64,000 nt of DNA from Pseudomonas putida (GCF_002741075.1 NZ_CP016634.1:2464501-2528500), one strand, 5' to 3'. Counted from the first letter of the stretch, positions 7,951-16,368 are shown. Notes: a model not told the origin generated them from the letters alone. Numbers and translations: made by a program.

Positions 7951-9669
7951 ATGATGCATCCAGGTACGACAACAATGTCCAACACCGTGCTTGCCACCCC
8001 CGCGCTGCGCCCTGCCGACCAGGTCATGGACCTGGCCCGGCTGGGCAGCCACTTCCAGAGCCCGCTGAGCTTCGTGCGCAGCAGCATGCGGCGGATGATG
8101 AACCAGCGCTGGCAGATCCAGCGCAGCCGCTTCGACCTCGATGGCGAAGGCTTCGGCACCGCCATCTACCGCATCGATACGCCGAACGCCCATTACCACT
8201 GCGTGATCTTCTCGGCCTACCTGCCGCCGGAAAAACGCAGCGACCGGGTGATCGCCGACCAGTGGGATGTCACCTTCGTGCTGGTGGCGGGCGACGTCGA
8301 CGCGGCGCAACTGGCGGACCTGGCGTGCAATGTGCCGTTGCAGGAGGCCGGGCGCTTCGATGCCCGCGTGCTGGTGTTGTCCCGGGCCAACCGCAGCCTG
8401 CGCAACTTCGACCGGTTCCTGGCGGCGCTGGCCGAAGGTCAGCAGCCCGACCCGCATCAACTGGCCGAAGTCGGCTACCTCTATCGCACCACCGCCGTGT
8501 ACGGCAATGGCAAGTTCGGCATCGCGGATTTCGGCTGCCTGCAAGGCAACCCGGACTTCAACCAGCCGTTCAGCGCGCAGATGTTCACGGTCTATCTGCT
8601 GCGCCATTTCAGCATCGAGCAGATCGAACACATGGCCCGCGCGCTCAACCCACAACGGGCAGTTCCGCTGGCCCCGGCGCTGCAACGCTACCTGGGCGTC
8701 GGCAATGCCACCGGGCTGGGCATGGCGCCGTTCCTGATCAATCACCCGCAGTTGGTGGAGCGCTGGATCAGCACGCGGGAAACCGCCCTGGCACAGGTTC
8801 TGGCCCAGCCAGCCGAGCCCACGCACCTGGCACGCCTGCAAGGGTTGCTGACCCGCGCCCACCTGCACCTGAGCCAGACCCAGACCGAAGATGTGCGCCA
8901 GCATGAACAGAACCTGCGCACCCTCGCCGAGCTGTCGGCGTTGGGCGATTGGCTCGGCGGCCAGCCTGCAGGCGACGACCTCTGGCCGCGCCTGCAGGCC
9001 TGGAGCGAAGCCCACACTGGGTTGGGTTGCCAGGAGTTGCTGGTGAGCCTGCTGCTGGAGCTGTACCCCGATCAGGTCACGCCGCTGGCTGAGCAGATGG
9101 GTGTGGTCGAAGGCCTGCGCCTGGATGCCCAGATGCCCCTTGCACAGCTGCGTGAACTCATCGAGCGGCAATTCGCCTGGGCCCTGACCTACGACTTCGG
9201 CCACGTCGAAGCCGAGCACTTCTTCTGGTACCGCTCGGCCGAAAAAGAAGAACCGCGCCTGGGCATGCGCGCCGAGGAGCCGGGCGCCGAAAAAGAGATG
9301 CAACTGGGCATCGCCCGCAATATCCAGCGTTGCCATGCGGCGCTGCTCCAGCATCTGCGCGAGCAGCCCCAGGCCCTGACCGCGCACTTTCTCATCGCCC
9401 AACCGGCGTTCAAAGGCACCGTGCGCCGCCTGCAGGGCATGGCGCAAAGCGCCTATGGCGAGATCCGCGCCAACCTGCTGGCCCAGGACATGCTGCCGAT
9501 CCACCTGCTGCGCTGCAAACTGGCGTTCTTCGGCGCGGGCAAGTTCGACCCGAAGTCCAGCCGCTGGGTGCGCATCACGCTGTTCCAGGGCGCGCCGCTG
9601 GTCAGCGACATCGGCCAGCCGTTCGAGGACGACTGGAACTTCGCGGTGATGCCGCAGGGAGGGCTGTGA
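7951..9669 (+). CDS. Unknown conserved protein of the BCCT/DUF3726 operon
   Basis: A soluble protein of about 572 residues with no signal peptide or membrane segment and no motif I can assign. The ATG at 7951 begins two bases after the BCCT stop. ATGs at 7954 and 7975 are also in frame; the latter gives MSNTVLATP and 564 residues. It is rich in Leu, Glu, Gln and His-containing helices and ends VMPQGGL. Its stop is two bases before the DUF3726-like gene, which points to coupled translation and a shared function. It may be an enzyme or an assembly factor specific to this pathway. Confidence 0.7.
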   Translation: MMHPGTTTMSNTVLATPALRPADQVMDLARLGSHFQSPLSFVRSSMRRMMNQRWQIQRSRFDLDGEGFGTAIYRIDTPNAHYHCVIFSAYLPPEKRSDRVIADQWDVTFVLVAGDVDAAQLADLACNVPLQEAGRFDARVLVLSRANRSLRNFDRFLAALAEGQQPDPHQLAEVGYLYRTTAVYGNGKFGIADFGCLQGNPDFNQPFSAQMFTVYLLRHFSIEQIEHMARALNPQRAVPLAPALQRYLGVGNATGLGMAPFLINHPQLVERWISTRETALAQVLAQPAEPTHLARLQGLLTRAHLHLSQTQTEDVRQHEQNLRTLAELSALGDWLGGQPAGDDLWPRLQAWSEAHTGLGCQELLVSLLLELYPDQVTPLAEQMGVVEGLRLDAQMPLAQLRELIERQFAWALTYDFGHVEAEHFFWYRSAEKEEPRLGMRAEEPGAEKEMQLGIARNIQRCHAALLQHLREQPQALTAHFLIAQPAFKGTVRRLQGMAQSAYGEIRANLLAQDMLPIHLLRCKLAFFGAGKFDPKSSRWVRITLFQGAPLVSDIGQPFEDDWNFAVMPQGGL

Positions 9670-9671
9670 CC

Positions 9672-10367
9672 ATGCGCGTATCGCTCAACGAAATCCAGGT
9701 GATGTGCCGCAAGGCCTTCGAAGGCATGGGCTTTGCCGCTGGCGACTGCGAGGACGCCGCCGAGTTGGTGGGCTGGTTGCACCTGCAAGGGCTGGACGGC
9801 GTCGGCACATTGGAAAAGGCTCTGGACTACCTGCAAAGCGAAGCCGAGCAGCCGTTCACCCTGTGCTATGAAGACAGCGCCCTGCTGGTGATCGATGCCA
9901 AGGGCCAGAGCGTGCTGCGCTGCGCCGCGACCGTGGTGGAGCTGGCGCTGGGCAAGGCCCTGCGCAGCGGTCAGGCGGTGCTGCGCATCCACCATTGCCA
10001 CAACCGCTTGCTGTTGCTGGGCTACCTGAGCCGGGCAGCCGAGCTGGGGCTGCAGGTCCAGGCCCGCTGGGACGATGCCCGTCAGCGCCATGCGGCCAGC
10101 TTCGCCGCTGGCGCCAACCACCCTCAACTGCACAGCGACGCCCCCCCCGGCGCCGGGGAGGCCATCGAGCAGAGCATTACCGTGCTGTTCAGCCGACCGG
10201 CCCAGGCCATCGCGCCGGTCGCCGCGACGCACAGCCTTCTCAACCAAGGCTTCACCGTCAGCGAGCACACCTGGCGACGGCTCAAGCAGATGGCCGATCA
10301 CATCCTCGTCGAAAGCACCGAAGCCTCCCGCCGCCATGGCGCGGGCGGCGGCAGCGACGCCGACTGA
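9672..10367 (+). CDS. DUF3726-like protein
   Basis: A 231-residue cytoplasmic protein beginning MRVSLNEIQVMCRKAFEGMG, which I recognise as the start of DUF3726 proteins. No catalytic motif is established for this family. The helix-rich N-terminal part (residues 1-60) is followed by mixed sequence and a Ser/Gly-rich tail. It is packed between the unknown 572-residue protein and ridA, with two and 29 bases between genes, so it belongs to the same operon. The family assignment is from memory and should be treated as moderate. Confidence 0.65.
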   Translation: MRVSLNEIQVMCRKAFEGMGFAAGDCEDAAELVGWLHLQGLDGVGTLEKALDYLQSEAEQPFTLCYEDSALLVIDAKGQSVLRCAATVVELALGKALRSGQAVLRIHHCHNRLLLLGYLSRAAELGLQVQARWDDARQRHAASFAAGANHPQLHSDAPPGAGEAIEQSITVLFSRPAQAIAPVAATHSLLNQGFTVSEHTWRRLKQMADHILVESTEASRRHGAGGGSDAD

Positions 10368-10396
10368 ACCTCTTGCGGACATTAGGAACCCACCTC

Positions 10397-10768
10397 ATGA
10401 AACATGCGATCAAGACCCAGCTGTTTGCCTCCAAGGCCCCGCTGGAATGGGCCGTCGTCGGCAACGGCACGCTGTACACCGCGCAGATCCCGATCGACGC
10501 CCAGGGCCAGGTGGTCCCTGGCGGCATCGAGGCCCAGACCCGCCAGACCCTGGACAACCTGCGTCACACCCTGGAAGCGGCCGGCAGCTCGCTGGACGCG
10601 GTGACCCAAGTGCTGATCTATGTCACCGACCGCAGCTACCTGGCCACGGTCAACAGCCTGTACACCGACTACTTCCAGGCGCCCTACCCCAACCGCGCGG
10701 CCGTGGTGGTGGCCGGTTTGGCCCGGGAGGAAATGCTGGTGGAACTGGTGGTCTACGCCTGCGTGTAA
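10397..10768 (+). CDS. RidA-family enamine/imine deaminase
   Basis: A 123-residue RidA (YjgF/YER057c/UK114) protein. Family members hydrolyse reactive enamines or imines made by PLP enzymes or amine oxidases, releasing ammonia. The typical features are present: the N-terminal AP-like entry (SKAPLEWA), the GNGTLYTAQIP strand, and the C-terminal YPNRAAVVV with the active-site Arg, then LVELVVYA. It is the last gene of the operon. Its presence suggests that an imine or enamine intermediate forms in the pathway. Confidence 0.9.
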   Translation: MKHAIKTQLFASKAPLEWAVVGNGTLYTAQIPIDAQGQVVPGGIEAQTRQTLDNLRHTLEAAGSSLDAVTQVLIYVTDRSYLATVNSLYTDYFQAPYPNRAAVVVAGLAREEMLVELVVYACV

Positions 10769-10910
10769 ACCCGCCTGCATGGTGATACGCAAGCCTTGAG
10801 GCGGTGCGATCCCGGTGGGAGATTCCAGGGGGCTGGACACGCTCGAATCGCCTTCGGCGGGTGTTCCTCAACACTTTTCAGCCGTGTACATACAAGCCTT
10901 GGCGCAGCTT

Positions 10911-10997
10911 GCTTCGTGGGGTTTACCCGCGAAGCAGACTGCACGGTGGATGGCACCGGCTTTGCCGGTGTTCGCGGGTGAACCCGCTCCCACAGGG
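10911..10997. repeat. REP pair (inverted, imperfect)
   Basis: GCTTCGTGGGGTTTACCCGC and, in opposite orientation, TTCGCGGGTGAACCCGCTCC flank a GGCACCGGCTTTGCCGGTG hairpin. These are the arms of a putida-type REP pair. Confidence 0.8.
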
Positions 10998-11159
10998 ATG
11001 GCGCAAGTCGTGAGAGCGGCGCACTCCCGGCGGAGCACGGCTGACCAGCGGCAAGAAGGCTTCGATAGACAGATCGCGCACCTCTCGGACCGATCGCGCA
11101 CTCATCGTCGTTGACAGGGGCCTGTGCAATATCGCGGCCCAACGATCGCGCTAATAGTT

Positions 11160-11188
11160 GCTAGCCACTCCACAACAACGAGGCTAGC
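11160..11188 (+). promoter_or_regulatory. Hairpin overlapping the ribosome binding site of the autotransporter gene
   Basis: GCTAGCC (11160-11166) and GGCTAGC (11182-11188) are perfect complements around a 15-base loop. The GAGG ribosome binding site for the GTG start at 11192 lies at 11180-11183, partly inside the right arm. It could limit translation, but no regulator is apparent. Confidence 0.4.
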
Positions 11189-11191
11189 CCC

Positions 11192-13108
11192 GTGTATCCA
11201 CGCGTCCTGTGTTCCCTGTCCCTGCTCACCCTCGCCGTTTCCGCCGCCCAAGGCGCCGATGCGCTCAACACCCCGCGCCTGGCGGGCATGGACAACTTCC
11301 GCGACATTGCCGGCACAACCACCGCGTACAGCACCGCCCACAACGGCACCATGCGCGCCGGGGTGTTCTACCGCACCAACGCCGTGACCCCGACCGACGC
11401 GGACATGGCCACGCTCACCAGCCTGAACATCGGCAAGGTATTCGACCTGCGCACCCCCAACGAGATCGCCGCCACGCCTGACCGCCTGGCGCCAGGCATG
11501 AGCTACCAGAACATCGACATCATCGGCGCCACCACCTCGGGGGTGGACATCACCAACACCACGTTCCACAACGCCAACGAGGCGATCGCCATGATGAAGG
11601 AGACCAACCGCGCCTTCGTCTATGACGCGGGCATGCGCAGCCAGTACACCGTGCTGTTCAACGAACTGGCCGGTGCCGAAGGCGCGACGCTGTTCCATTG
11701 CACCGCCGGCAAGGACCGCACCGGCTGGACCGCCGCGGTACTGCAAAGCATCGCTGGCGTAGACGACGCCACCATCATGGCCAATTACCTGGCCACCAAC
11801 GACTACACGGCCGACCGCATCGCCGCGACGCTGGCATCCCTGCCGCCGAACCTGGCCGCCATCTATGGGCCGATGATCGGCGTGGACGAAAGCTACCTGC
11901 AGGCCGGACTCGATGAGGTCAAGGCGCGCTACGGCACCATGGACAACTACCTCAAACAGGGCCTAGGCCTGTCCCAGGAAACAATCTACGTGCTGCGCGG
12001 CAAGATGGTCCGCTACAACAGCCTGCCCGGCCAGGCCGGCCTGCAAGGCAACGCCGCCGCCGGCGCTCGACTGTTGCAGGATCTGCAGGACAGCCCGCTC
12101 TCGGGCACCTACAGCGCCTACAACTACTACCTGCAGTCGGCCATCGACGCCGGCACCCTGGGAGGCGTGGAGTCCACCGTCGGCGGCCAGGTGCATGCGG
12201 ACGCGGCCAGCTACCTGCTGCGCCAGGACGCGATGATCGACCAGGCAACGGCGCCTTTCGCCAGCGGCACGGACCTCAAGCCCGGCCAGTCGCGCCTGTG
12301 GAGCACAGCGTTGGCCGGCTATGTGGGCACCGACGGCTCGTCCCATGCCCAGAGCAGCAACGAACACAGCCAAGGCCTGATGATCGGCGTGACCCAGCGT
12401 TTTTCCGAACAGCTCAGCGCCCATGCAGGCTTCGGCTACAGCAACGGCAACGTCGGCGGCGCGGGTGGCGAGGCAGACACCGATCTGACCTTCCTCAGTG
12501 CGGGCGCCCGCTATGCCCCTGGCAGCCTGGAGCAAGGGCTGTTCATCGATGCCAAGGCCAGCGCCGGCTGGTTCGACTATGAAAGCAAACGCGACCTGGG
12601 CGGCGGCCTGGGCCGGGCCAAGGGCGACAGCCACGGTAACCTGACCGGGGCAAGCGTTGCGTTGGGCTATCGCCTGAACAGCGGCGCCATGGTGCTGGAG
12701 CCAAGCCTGGGCATGCGGGTCAGTCATGTGGACCTGTCGGGGTTCACTGAAAAAGGCAGCGAGCTGGCCCTGGACGTCGACGGCATCCAGCAGACCCGAC
12801 GCAGCGCCTTTGCCAACCTGCAGGTCAACTTGGCGCCAACGCGGTTAGACAGCGGTTGGCAGCTGGTGCCAGGCTTCTCGGCGGGCTATGAGCATGTGCT
12901 GGGCGACCATCAGGTCGACAGCGAAGCTCATCTGCTGGGGCTGGATATCGAACAACGCGCGGCCTTCGACAACCGCGACCAGTTCACCGGCGGGGTCAAC
13001 CTCATGGCCAACCTGGGCGCGTTCAGCGTGGGGGGTGAAGTGGCGGCCATGGGCGGGGGTGACAGCCATGGGGTGAGCGGTAGCCTGAAAGCCAGCTACG
13101 CGTTCTGA
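11192..13108 (+). CDS. Secreted protein-tyrosine-phosphatase domain fused to an autotransporter beta-barrel
   Basis: The protein has 638 residues in three parts: a signal peptide (residues 1-22, ending QGADA), a tyrosine/dual-specificity phosphatase domain (about 25-290) and a C-terminal autotransporter barrel (about 375-638, ending in Phe). The phosphatase signature is HCTAGKDRTG, giving catalytic Cys170 and Arg176; NFRDIAG and GVFYRTN near residues 35-62 are typical of the Y_phosphatase3 group. The start is a GTG with GAGG upstream. The architecture predicts export by type V secretion and display or release outside the cell. It is monocistronic, flanked by REP elements. The physiological phosphate ester or phosphoprotein is unknown. 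Confidence 0.85.
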   Translation: MYPRVLCSLSLLTLAVSAAQGADALNTPRLAGMDNFRDIAGTTTAYSTAHNGTMRAGVFYRTNAVTPTDADMATLTSLNIGKVFDLRTPNEIAATPDRLAPGMSYQNIDIIGATTSGVDITNTTFHNANEAIAMMKETNRAFVYDAGMRSQYTVLFNELAGAEGATLFHCTAGKDRTGWTAAVLQSIAGVDDATIMANYLATNDYTADRIAATLASLPPNLAAIYGPMIGVDESYLQAGLDEVKARYGTMDNYLKQGLGLSQETIYVLRGKMVRYNSLPGQAGLQGNAAAGARLLQDLQDSPLSGTYSAYNYYLQSAIDAGTLGGVESTVGGQVHADAASYLLRQDAMIDQATAPFASGTDLKPGQSRLWSTALAGYVGTDGSSHAQSSNEHSQGLMIGVTQRFSEQLSAHAGFGYSNGNVGGAGGEADTDLTFLSAGARYAPGSLEQGLFIDAKASAGWFDYESKRDLGGGLGRAKGDSHGNLTGASVALGYRLNSGAMVLEPSLGMRVSHVDLSGFTEKGSELALDVDGIQQTRRSAFANLQVNLAPTRLDSGWQLVPGFSAGYEHVLGDHQVDSEAHLLGLDIEQRAAFDNRDQFTGGVNLMANLGAFSVGGEVAAMGGGDSHGVSGSLKASYAF

Positions 13109-13145
13109 CGCCCTGGGGGGCAACTGTCTTGCTCGGTGGTGCCTT

Positions 13146-13231
13146 CTTCGCGGGTAAACTCGCTCCTACAGGTACAGCAGTGCTTTTGAAAGCAGCGTAA
13201 AACCTGTAGGAGAGCGGGTTTACCCGCGAAT
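13146..13231. repeat. REP pair (inverted)
   Basis: TTCGCGGGTAAACTCGCTCC and, inverted, GGAGAGCGGGTTTACCCGCG flank about 35 bases. They lie between convergent genes. Confidence 0.85.
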
Positions 13232-13244
13232 AGGCCAACGGGAC

Positions 13245-14216
13245 TTACAACCTTCGTCGCACCTGGGCGGGGCTCACGCCATAGGCCTGCTGGAAGTACT
13301 GCGAAAACCGCCCGGCGTTGCTGAACCCATGACGCAACGCCACCTCCGACACCGAGCCGAACTCCCCGCGTGCCAAGGCTTCATAGGCCCGTTCCAGGCG
13401 TACCTGACGTTGATAATCGACGATCGAAGCTCCCACGAACCGCTTGAAGCCCTGCTGCAGGGCCCGCAGGCTGACGCTGACCAGCGCTGCCAGCTCGGTG
13501 CCACTGATCAGGCTATGGGGATTGGCGCGAATGTAGTCCATGGCCAGCTTCACATGACGTGGCGCGATCTGCGGCGAGGGCCGGCGCAGGGCTTCGCTGT
13601 GGTTGTGCGGCCAGGCCTCTAGCACCGCGTCGATGAGCATTTCCTGCAAACGCACCGGCATCAGCACGCCCGCGTGGATCAACTGGTCGAACTCGCTGCC
13701 GGTGGCCAGCTCAAGCAAGGCGCGAATGCCTTGGAACGCCGCGACGCCCAAGTCCACCACCGGTTCGAAGCACACCGGCTGCAACACTGGGCGGCCCAAC
13801 AGCATCGCCAACCGTTCGGTGATCAACCCCCGGCGGATCGACATGCCGCACTGGGCATGGTCCTCGGCAAACCGCAGCGCCTGGAGCGAGCGTTTGTCGA
13901 TGGCCAGGCCCAGGCCGGGTCGGCCGGACGTCTCGCCGCCGTGCTCGAAGACCACCTTGCCCGCACTGGGCAGCACAAAGGTGATCTCGTCCTGGGGGGC
14001 GCCGAAGGTAATGCAGCAATCGCCTCGGTAGTGCATGCGGCGAAAGCTCACGCCCTCGTGACGCCCATACACGCCACTGATGACGATGTCGTCCGACAGC
14101 GCCAGCGAGTCGGCATAGAGGTTGTCGAACATCCGCGAGAACAACGCACCGAACGTGTCGCTGCGCATGTCCTCGGAGCGGAGGATGATCTGTTTACGGG
14201 GCGTGCCGGAATACAC
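13245..14216 (-). CDS. AraC-family transcriptional regulator
   Basis: A 323-residue regulator with an N-terminal sensory region resembling the AraC-binding-2 domain (about residues 30-190, with RRMHYRGDCCITFG) and a C-terminal pair of helix-turn-helix motifs (ELAALVSVSLRALQQGFKRF, then SEVALRHGFSNAGRFSQYF). It ends GVSPAQVRRRL as is usual in the XylS/BenR style subgroup. No catabolic gene lies directly beside it, so its target is not apparent; crcB follows on the same strand upstream. Confidence 0.88.
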   Translation of the reverse strand: MYSGTPRKQIILRSEDMRSDTFGALFSRMFDNLYADSLALSDDIVISGVYGRHEGVSFRRMHYRGDCCITFGAPQDEITFVLPSAGKVVFEHGGETSGRPGLGLAIDKRSLQALRFAEDHAQCGMSIRRGLITERLAMLLGRPVLQPVCFEPVVDLGVAAFQGIRALLELATGSEFDQLIHAGVLMPVRLQEMLIDAVLEAWPHNHSEALRRPSPQIAPRHVKLAMDYIRANPHSLISGTELAALVSVSLRALQQGFKRFVGASIVDYQRQVRLERAYEALARGEFGSVSEVALRHGFSNAGRFSQYFQQAYGVSPAQVRRRL

Positions 14217-14296
14217 CTGGGGTCACCTGCTTGTTGTTTGGACGCAAGAGCGCCTGGACCTTACCAAGGGGGCATGACAGCGACGTGACCTGCACC

Positions 14297-14674
14297 TTAT
14301 TCCAGCCAGTGCACCAGCAGGACCCCGGCAAAGGTCATCAACAACGAACCCAGCACGTGGGTCAGCACCGTGGCCATGGCCCAGCCGATACGCCCGTGCA
14401 TCAGCATCGACACCACTTCGGCGCTGAAGGTGGAAAAGGTGGTGAGTCCACCGCAGAAACCGGTGGTGATCAGCAGACGCCAGGCGGGGTCCAGATTGGG
14501 CCACTTCATGAACACCGCCATGGCGATGCCGATGATGAAGCCACCGATCAGGTTCACCAGCAGCGTGCCCATTGGCATACCCGAAAACAACGAGTTGAGC
14601 CGCAGGCCCAATACCCAACGCAGCACGCAGCCGGCGCTGCCACCCAAGATCACGGAAAAGAGAGACAAATACAC
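14297..14674 (-). CDS. crcB: Fluoride exporter CrcB/Fluc
   Basis: A 125-residue inner-membrane fluoride channel with four hydrophobic segments. The family signature is present: GGSAGCVLRW at the N-terminus, GTLLVNLIGGF around residue 35 and TTGFCGGLTTFSTFS around residue 75. These small proteins act as antiparallel dimers that let fluoride leave the cell. Translation starts at a GTG with GGAG seven bases upstream. The leader carries a fluoride riboswitch, which independently supports the function. Confidence 0.95.
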   Translation of the reverse strand: MYLSLFSVILGGSAGCVLRWVLGLRLNSLFSGMPMGTLLVNLIGGFIIGIAMAVFMKWPNLDPAWRLLITTGFCGGLTTFSTFSAEVVSMLMHGRIGWAMATVLTHVLGSLLMTFAGVLLVHWLE

Positions 14675-14681
14675 AGGACAA

Positions 14682-14757
14682 CTCCATAGGACAAAAGTGA
14701 CCCCTATGGAGAGACGGGCAATAGCCTACGCACCCTTCGATAGGGGGGAACGTAGGC
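14682..14757 (-). promoter_or_regulatory. Expression platform of the fluoride riboswitch
   Basis: Two competing structures can be drawn. CTCCATAGG and CCTATGGAG (14703-14711 and 14682-14690) form a perfect 9-bp hairpin that buries the GGAG of crcB. The left arm can instead pair with CCCCTAT (14740-14746). The P1 3' strand CCTACG (14751-14756) can pair either with the aptamer or with CGTAGG at 14725-14730. This looks like translational control. Confidence 0.65.
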
Positions 14758-14817
14758 ATCATCAGCGCAGTGGCGCGGTTCAAGGAGGAATGCCATCTCC
14801 TAACCAAAAATCCTACG
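14751..14817 (-). promoter_or_regulatory. Fluoride riboswitch aptamer (crcB motif)
   Basis: Reading the minus strand, the leader contains GGAGATGGCATTCCTCC, AACCGC and GCTGATGATGCCTACG in order, matching the conserved elements of the crcB RNA motif. The outer stem P1 is formed by CGTAGG (14812-14817) and CCTACG (14751-14756). It lies about 75 bases upstream of the crcB start on the same strand. Confidence 0.93.
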
Positions 14818-15147
14818 TGCCAAGGGCTGCCATGGCAACATTTTGAAGTAAATTCCTACAGAAAATAGCGAATTACACCCGTAGAATTGGCGCCTGGCGT
14901 GTGCTGCGTGCGCCCGGGAGCCTTCCCGAATACGGAGAACATTCATTTGTTTTCCGAGCGCTATTTTTATGTTGCATGCAGCCTCCAAACCTTTTTGGCG
15001 TTTCCCGTCCCGTTTTTTCTCGGCCGGAATTTCCCTGCGCCATCTTCCCTTCTTCCCATCCTTTGCTGCAGTGGCCCGGAACGCCCGGGGCCATCGTTTC
15101 GCTGTGTCCGCCTTCCGACGCGCCGCTGCCCTCGCGAAGGTGACGTC
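14818..15147 (+). other. Divergent crcB/nhaA promoter region and long nhaA leader
   Basis: No gene is supported here. It holds the crcB promoter on the minus strand and about 250 bases ahead of nhaA on the plus strand. The nhaA leader contains pyrimidine-rich tracts and a GC-rich hairpin (GGCCCGGAACGCCCGGGGCC near 15070-15090). It is unusually long for a simple untranslated region, so a structured RNA is possible. Confidence 0.4.
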
Positions 15148-16368
15148 ATGAACGAGGACTCCCGAATGAATGCACCTGTCCCCACCCTTGCCCGGCCGTC
15201 GATGATGCAGCGCCTGCTGACCAGCGAAGCCGCTGGCGGCGTGCTGCTGATGATCACCGCAGCCCTGGCCATCTTCCTTGCCAACAGCCCCTGGGCCAGC
15301 GCCTACCAACACCTGCTGCACCTGCCCGTAGGGCCCACGCTCAGCGACAAGCTCGGCCCGATGACCGTTCACCTGTGGATCAACGACGGATTGATGGCGG
15401 TGTTCTTCCTGCTGGTGGGGCTTGAGATCAAGCGCGAGCTGGTCGATGGCCGCCTGGCCACCTGGGAGCAACGCCGCCTGCCTGCATTGCCGGCCCTGAT
15501 GGGCATGGCCGTGCCGGCGCTGATCTACCTGGCGGTCTCGCGCAGCGAGCCGGGCCTTGCCAGCGGCTGGGCCATTCCGGCAGCCACGGATATCGCCTTC
15601 GCCGTCGGCGCATTGGCGCTGCTGGGCCGACACGCACCGCTGTCGCTGAAGGTGATGCTGGTCTCGGTGGCGATCATCGACGACATGGGCGCCGTGGCGA
15701 TCATCGCGCTGTTCTACACCTCGTCGATCAGCCTGCTGGCCCTGGCCGCAGCGGGCGGGATCATCGTCGTGCTGCTGGCGTTCAATCGCCTGCGCGTGGT
15801 GTCGCTGTGGCCATACCTGCTGGGCGTCGCAGCGCTGTGGTATGTCACCCTGCTGTCGGGCGTGCACGCCACCATCGCTGGCGTGGTCGGTGCGCTGCTG
15901 ATTCCCTACAGCGCAGGCCGCGGCAAGCAAGCCAGCGTCAGCCCGCTGCTCACGCTCGAGCACGCCCTGGCGCCTTGGGTCGCGTTCCTGATCGTGCCGG
16001 CCTTCGGCTTTGCCAACGCGGGGGTCGCCTTCAGCCACCTGAGCCTGAGCGATGTGTTCGCCCCGCTGCCGCTGGCCATCGCCCTGGGGTTGCTGCTGGG
16101 CAAGCAGCTGGGGGTGTTCGCAGGCGTGTTGCTGGCGGTCAAGACCGGCCTTGCGGCCAAACCACGTGGGGCCAGCTGGCTGCAGATCTATGGCGTAGCG
16201 ATGCTCTGCGGCATTGGCTTCACCATGAGCCTGTTCATCGGCGAACTGGCCTTCCCAGGGCAGCCCGAGCGTATCGACGAGGCCAAGATCGGCATCCTGC
16301 TCGGCTCGCTGGTGTCGGCCCTCATCGCCTGCGCCATCCTGCGCTTCGCGCCCAAGCCCAAAGCCTGA
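15148..16368 (+). CDS. nhaA: Na+/H+ antiporter NhaA
   Basis: A 406-residue inner-membrane antiporter that exports Na+ (and Li+) in exchange for protons, important in pH and sodium homeostasis. About twelve hydrophobic segments are seen, and the paired aspartates of the transport site lie in IIDDMGAVAIIALFYT. The length is close to the E. coli protein. The ATG at 15148 follows GAAGG; an in-frame ATG at 15166 preceded by GAGGA is an equally plausible start and would give 400 residues. Confidence 0.95.
   Translation: MNEDSRMNAPVPTLARPSMMQRLLTSEAAGGVLLMITAALAIFLANSPWASAYQHLLHLPVGPTLSDKLGPMTVHLWINDGLMAVFFLLVGLEIKRELVDGRLATWEQRRLPALPALMGMAVPALIYLAVSRSEPGLASGWAIPAATDIAFAVGALALLGRHAPLSLKVMLVSVAIIDDMGAVAIIALFYTSSISLLALAAAGGIIVVLLAFNRLRVVSLWPYLLGVAALWYVTLLSGVHATIAGVVGALLIPYSAGRGKQASVSPLLTLEHALAPWVAFLIVPAFGFANAGVAFSHLSLSDVFAPLPLAIALGLLLGKQLGVFAGVLLAVKTGLAAKPRGASWLQIYGVAMLCGIGFTMSLFIGELAFPGQPERIDEAKIGILLGSLVSALIACAILRFAPKPKA

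Larger units (their letters stand above)
10769..11191. other. Intergenic region with REP pair and repeated GATCGCGC motif
   Basis: No gene is supported in these 423 bases. The first part holds an imperfect inverted REP pair. The last part holds three direct copies of GATCGCGC (11072, 11092 and 11144) upstream of the phosphatase-autotransporter gene, and a TTGACA at 11111. No obvious rho-independent terminator follows ridA. Confidence 0.6.

Noticed and set aside
7414..9504. A 696-codon open frame on the minus strand
   Set aside because: It is antisense to the BCCT and unknown operon genes, lacks a recognisable domain and has shadow-frame composition.
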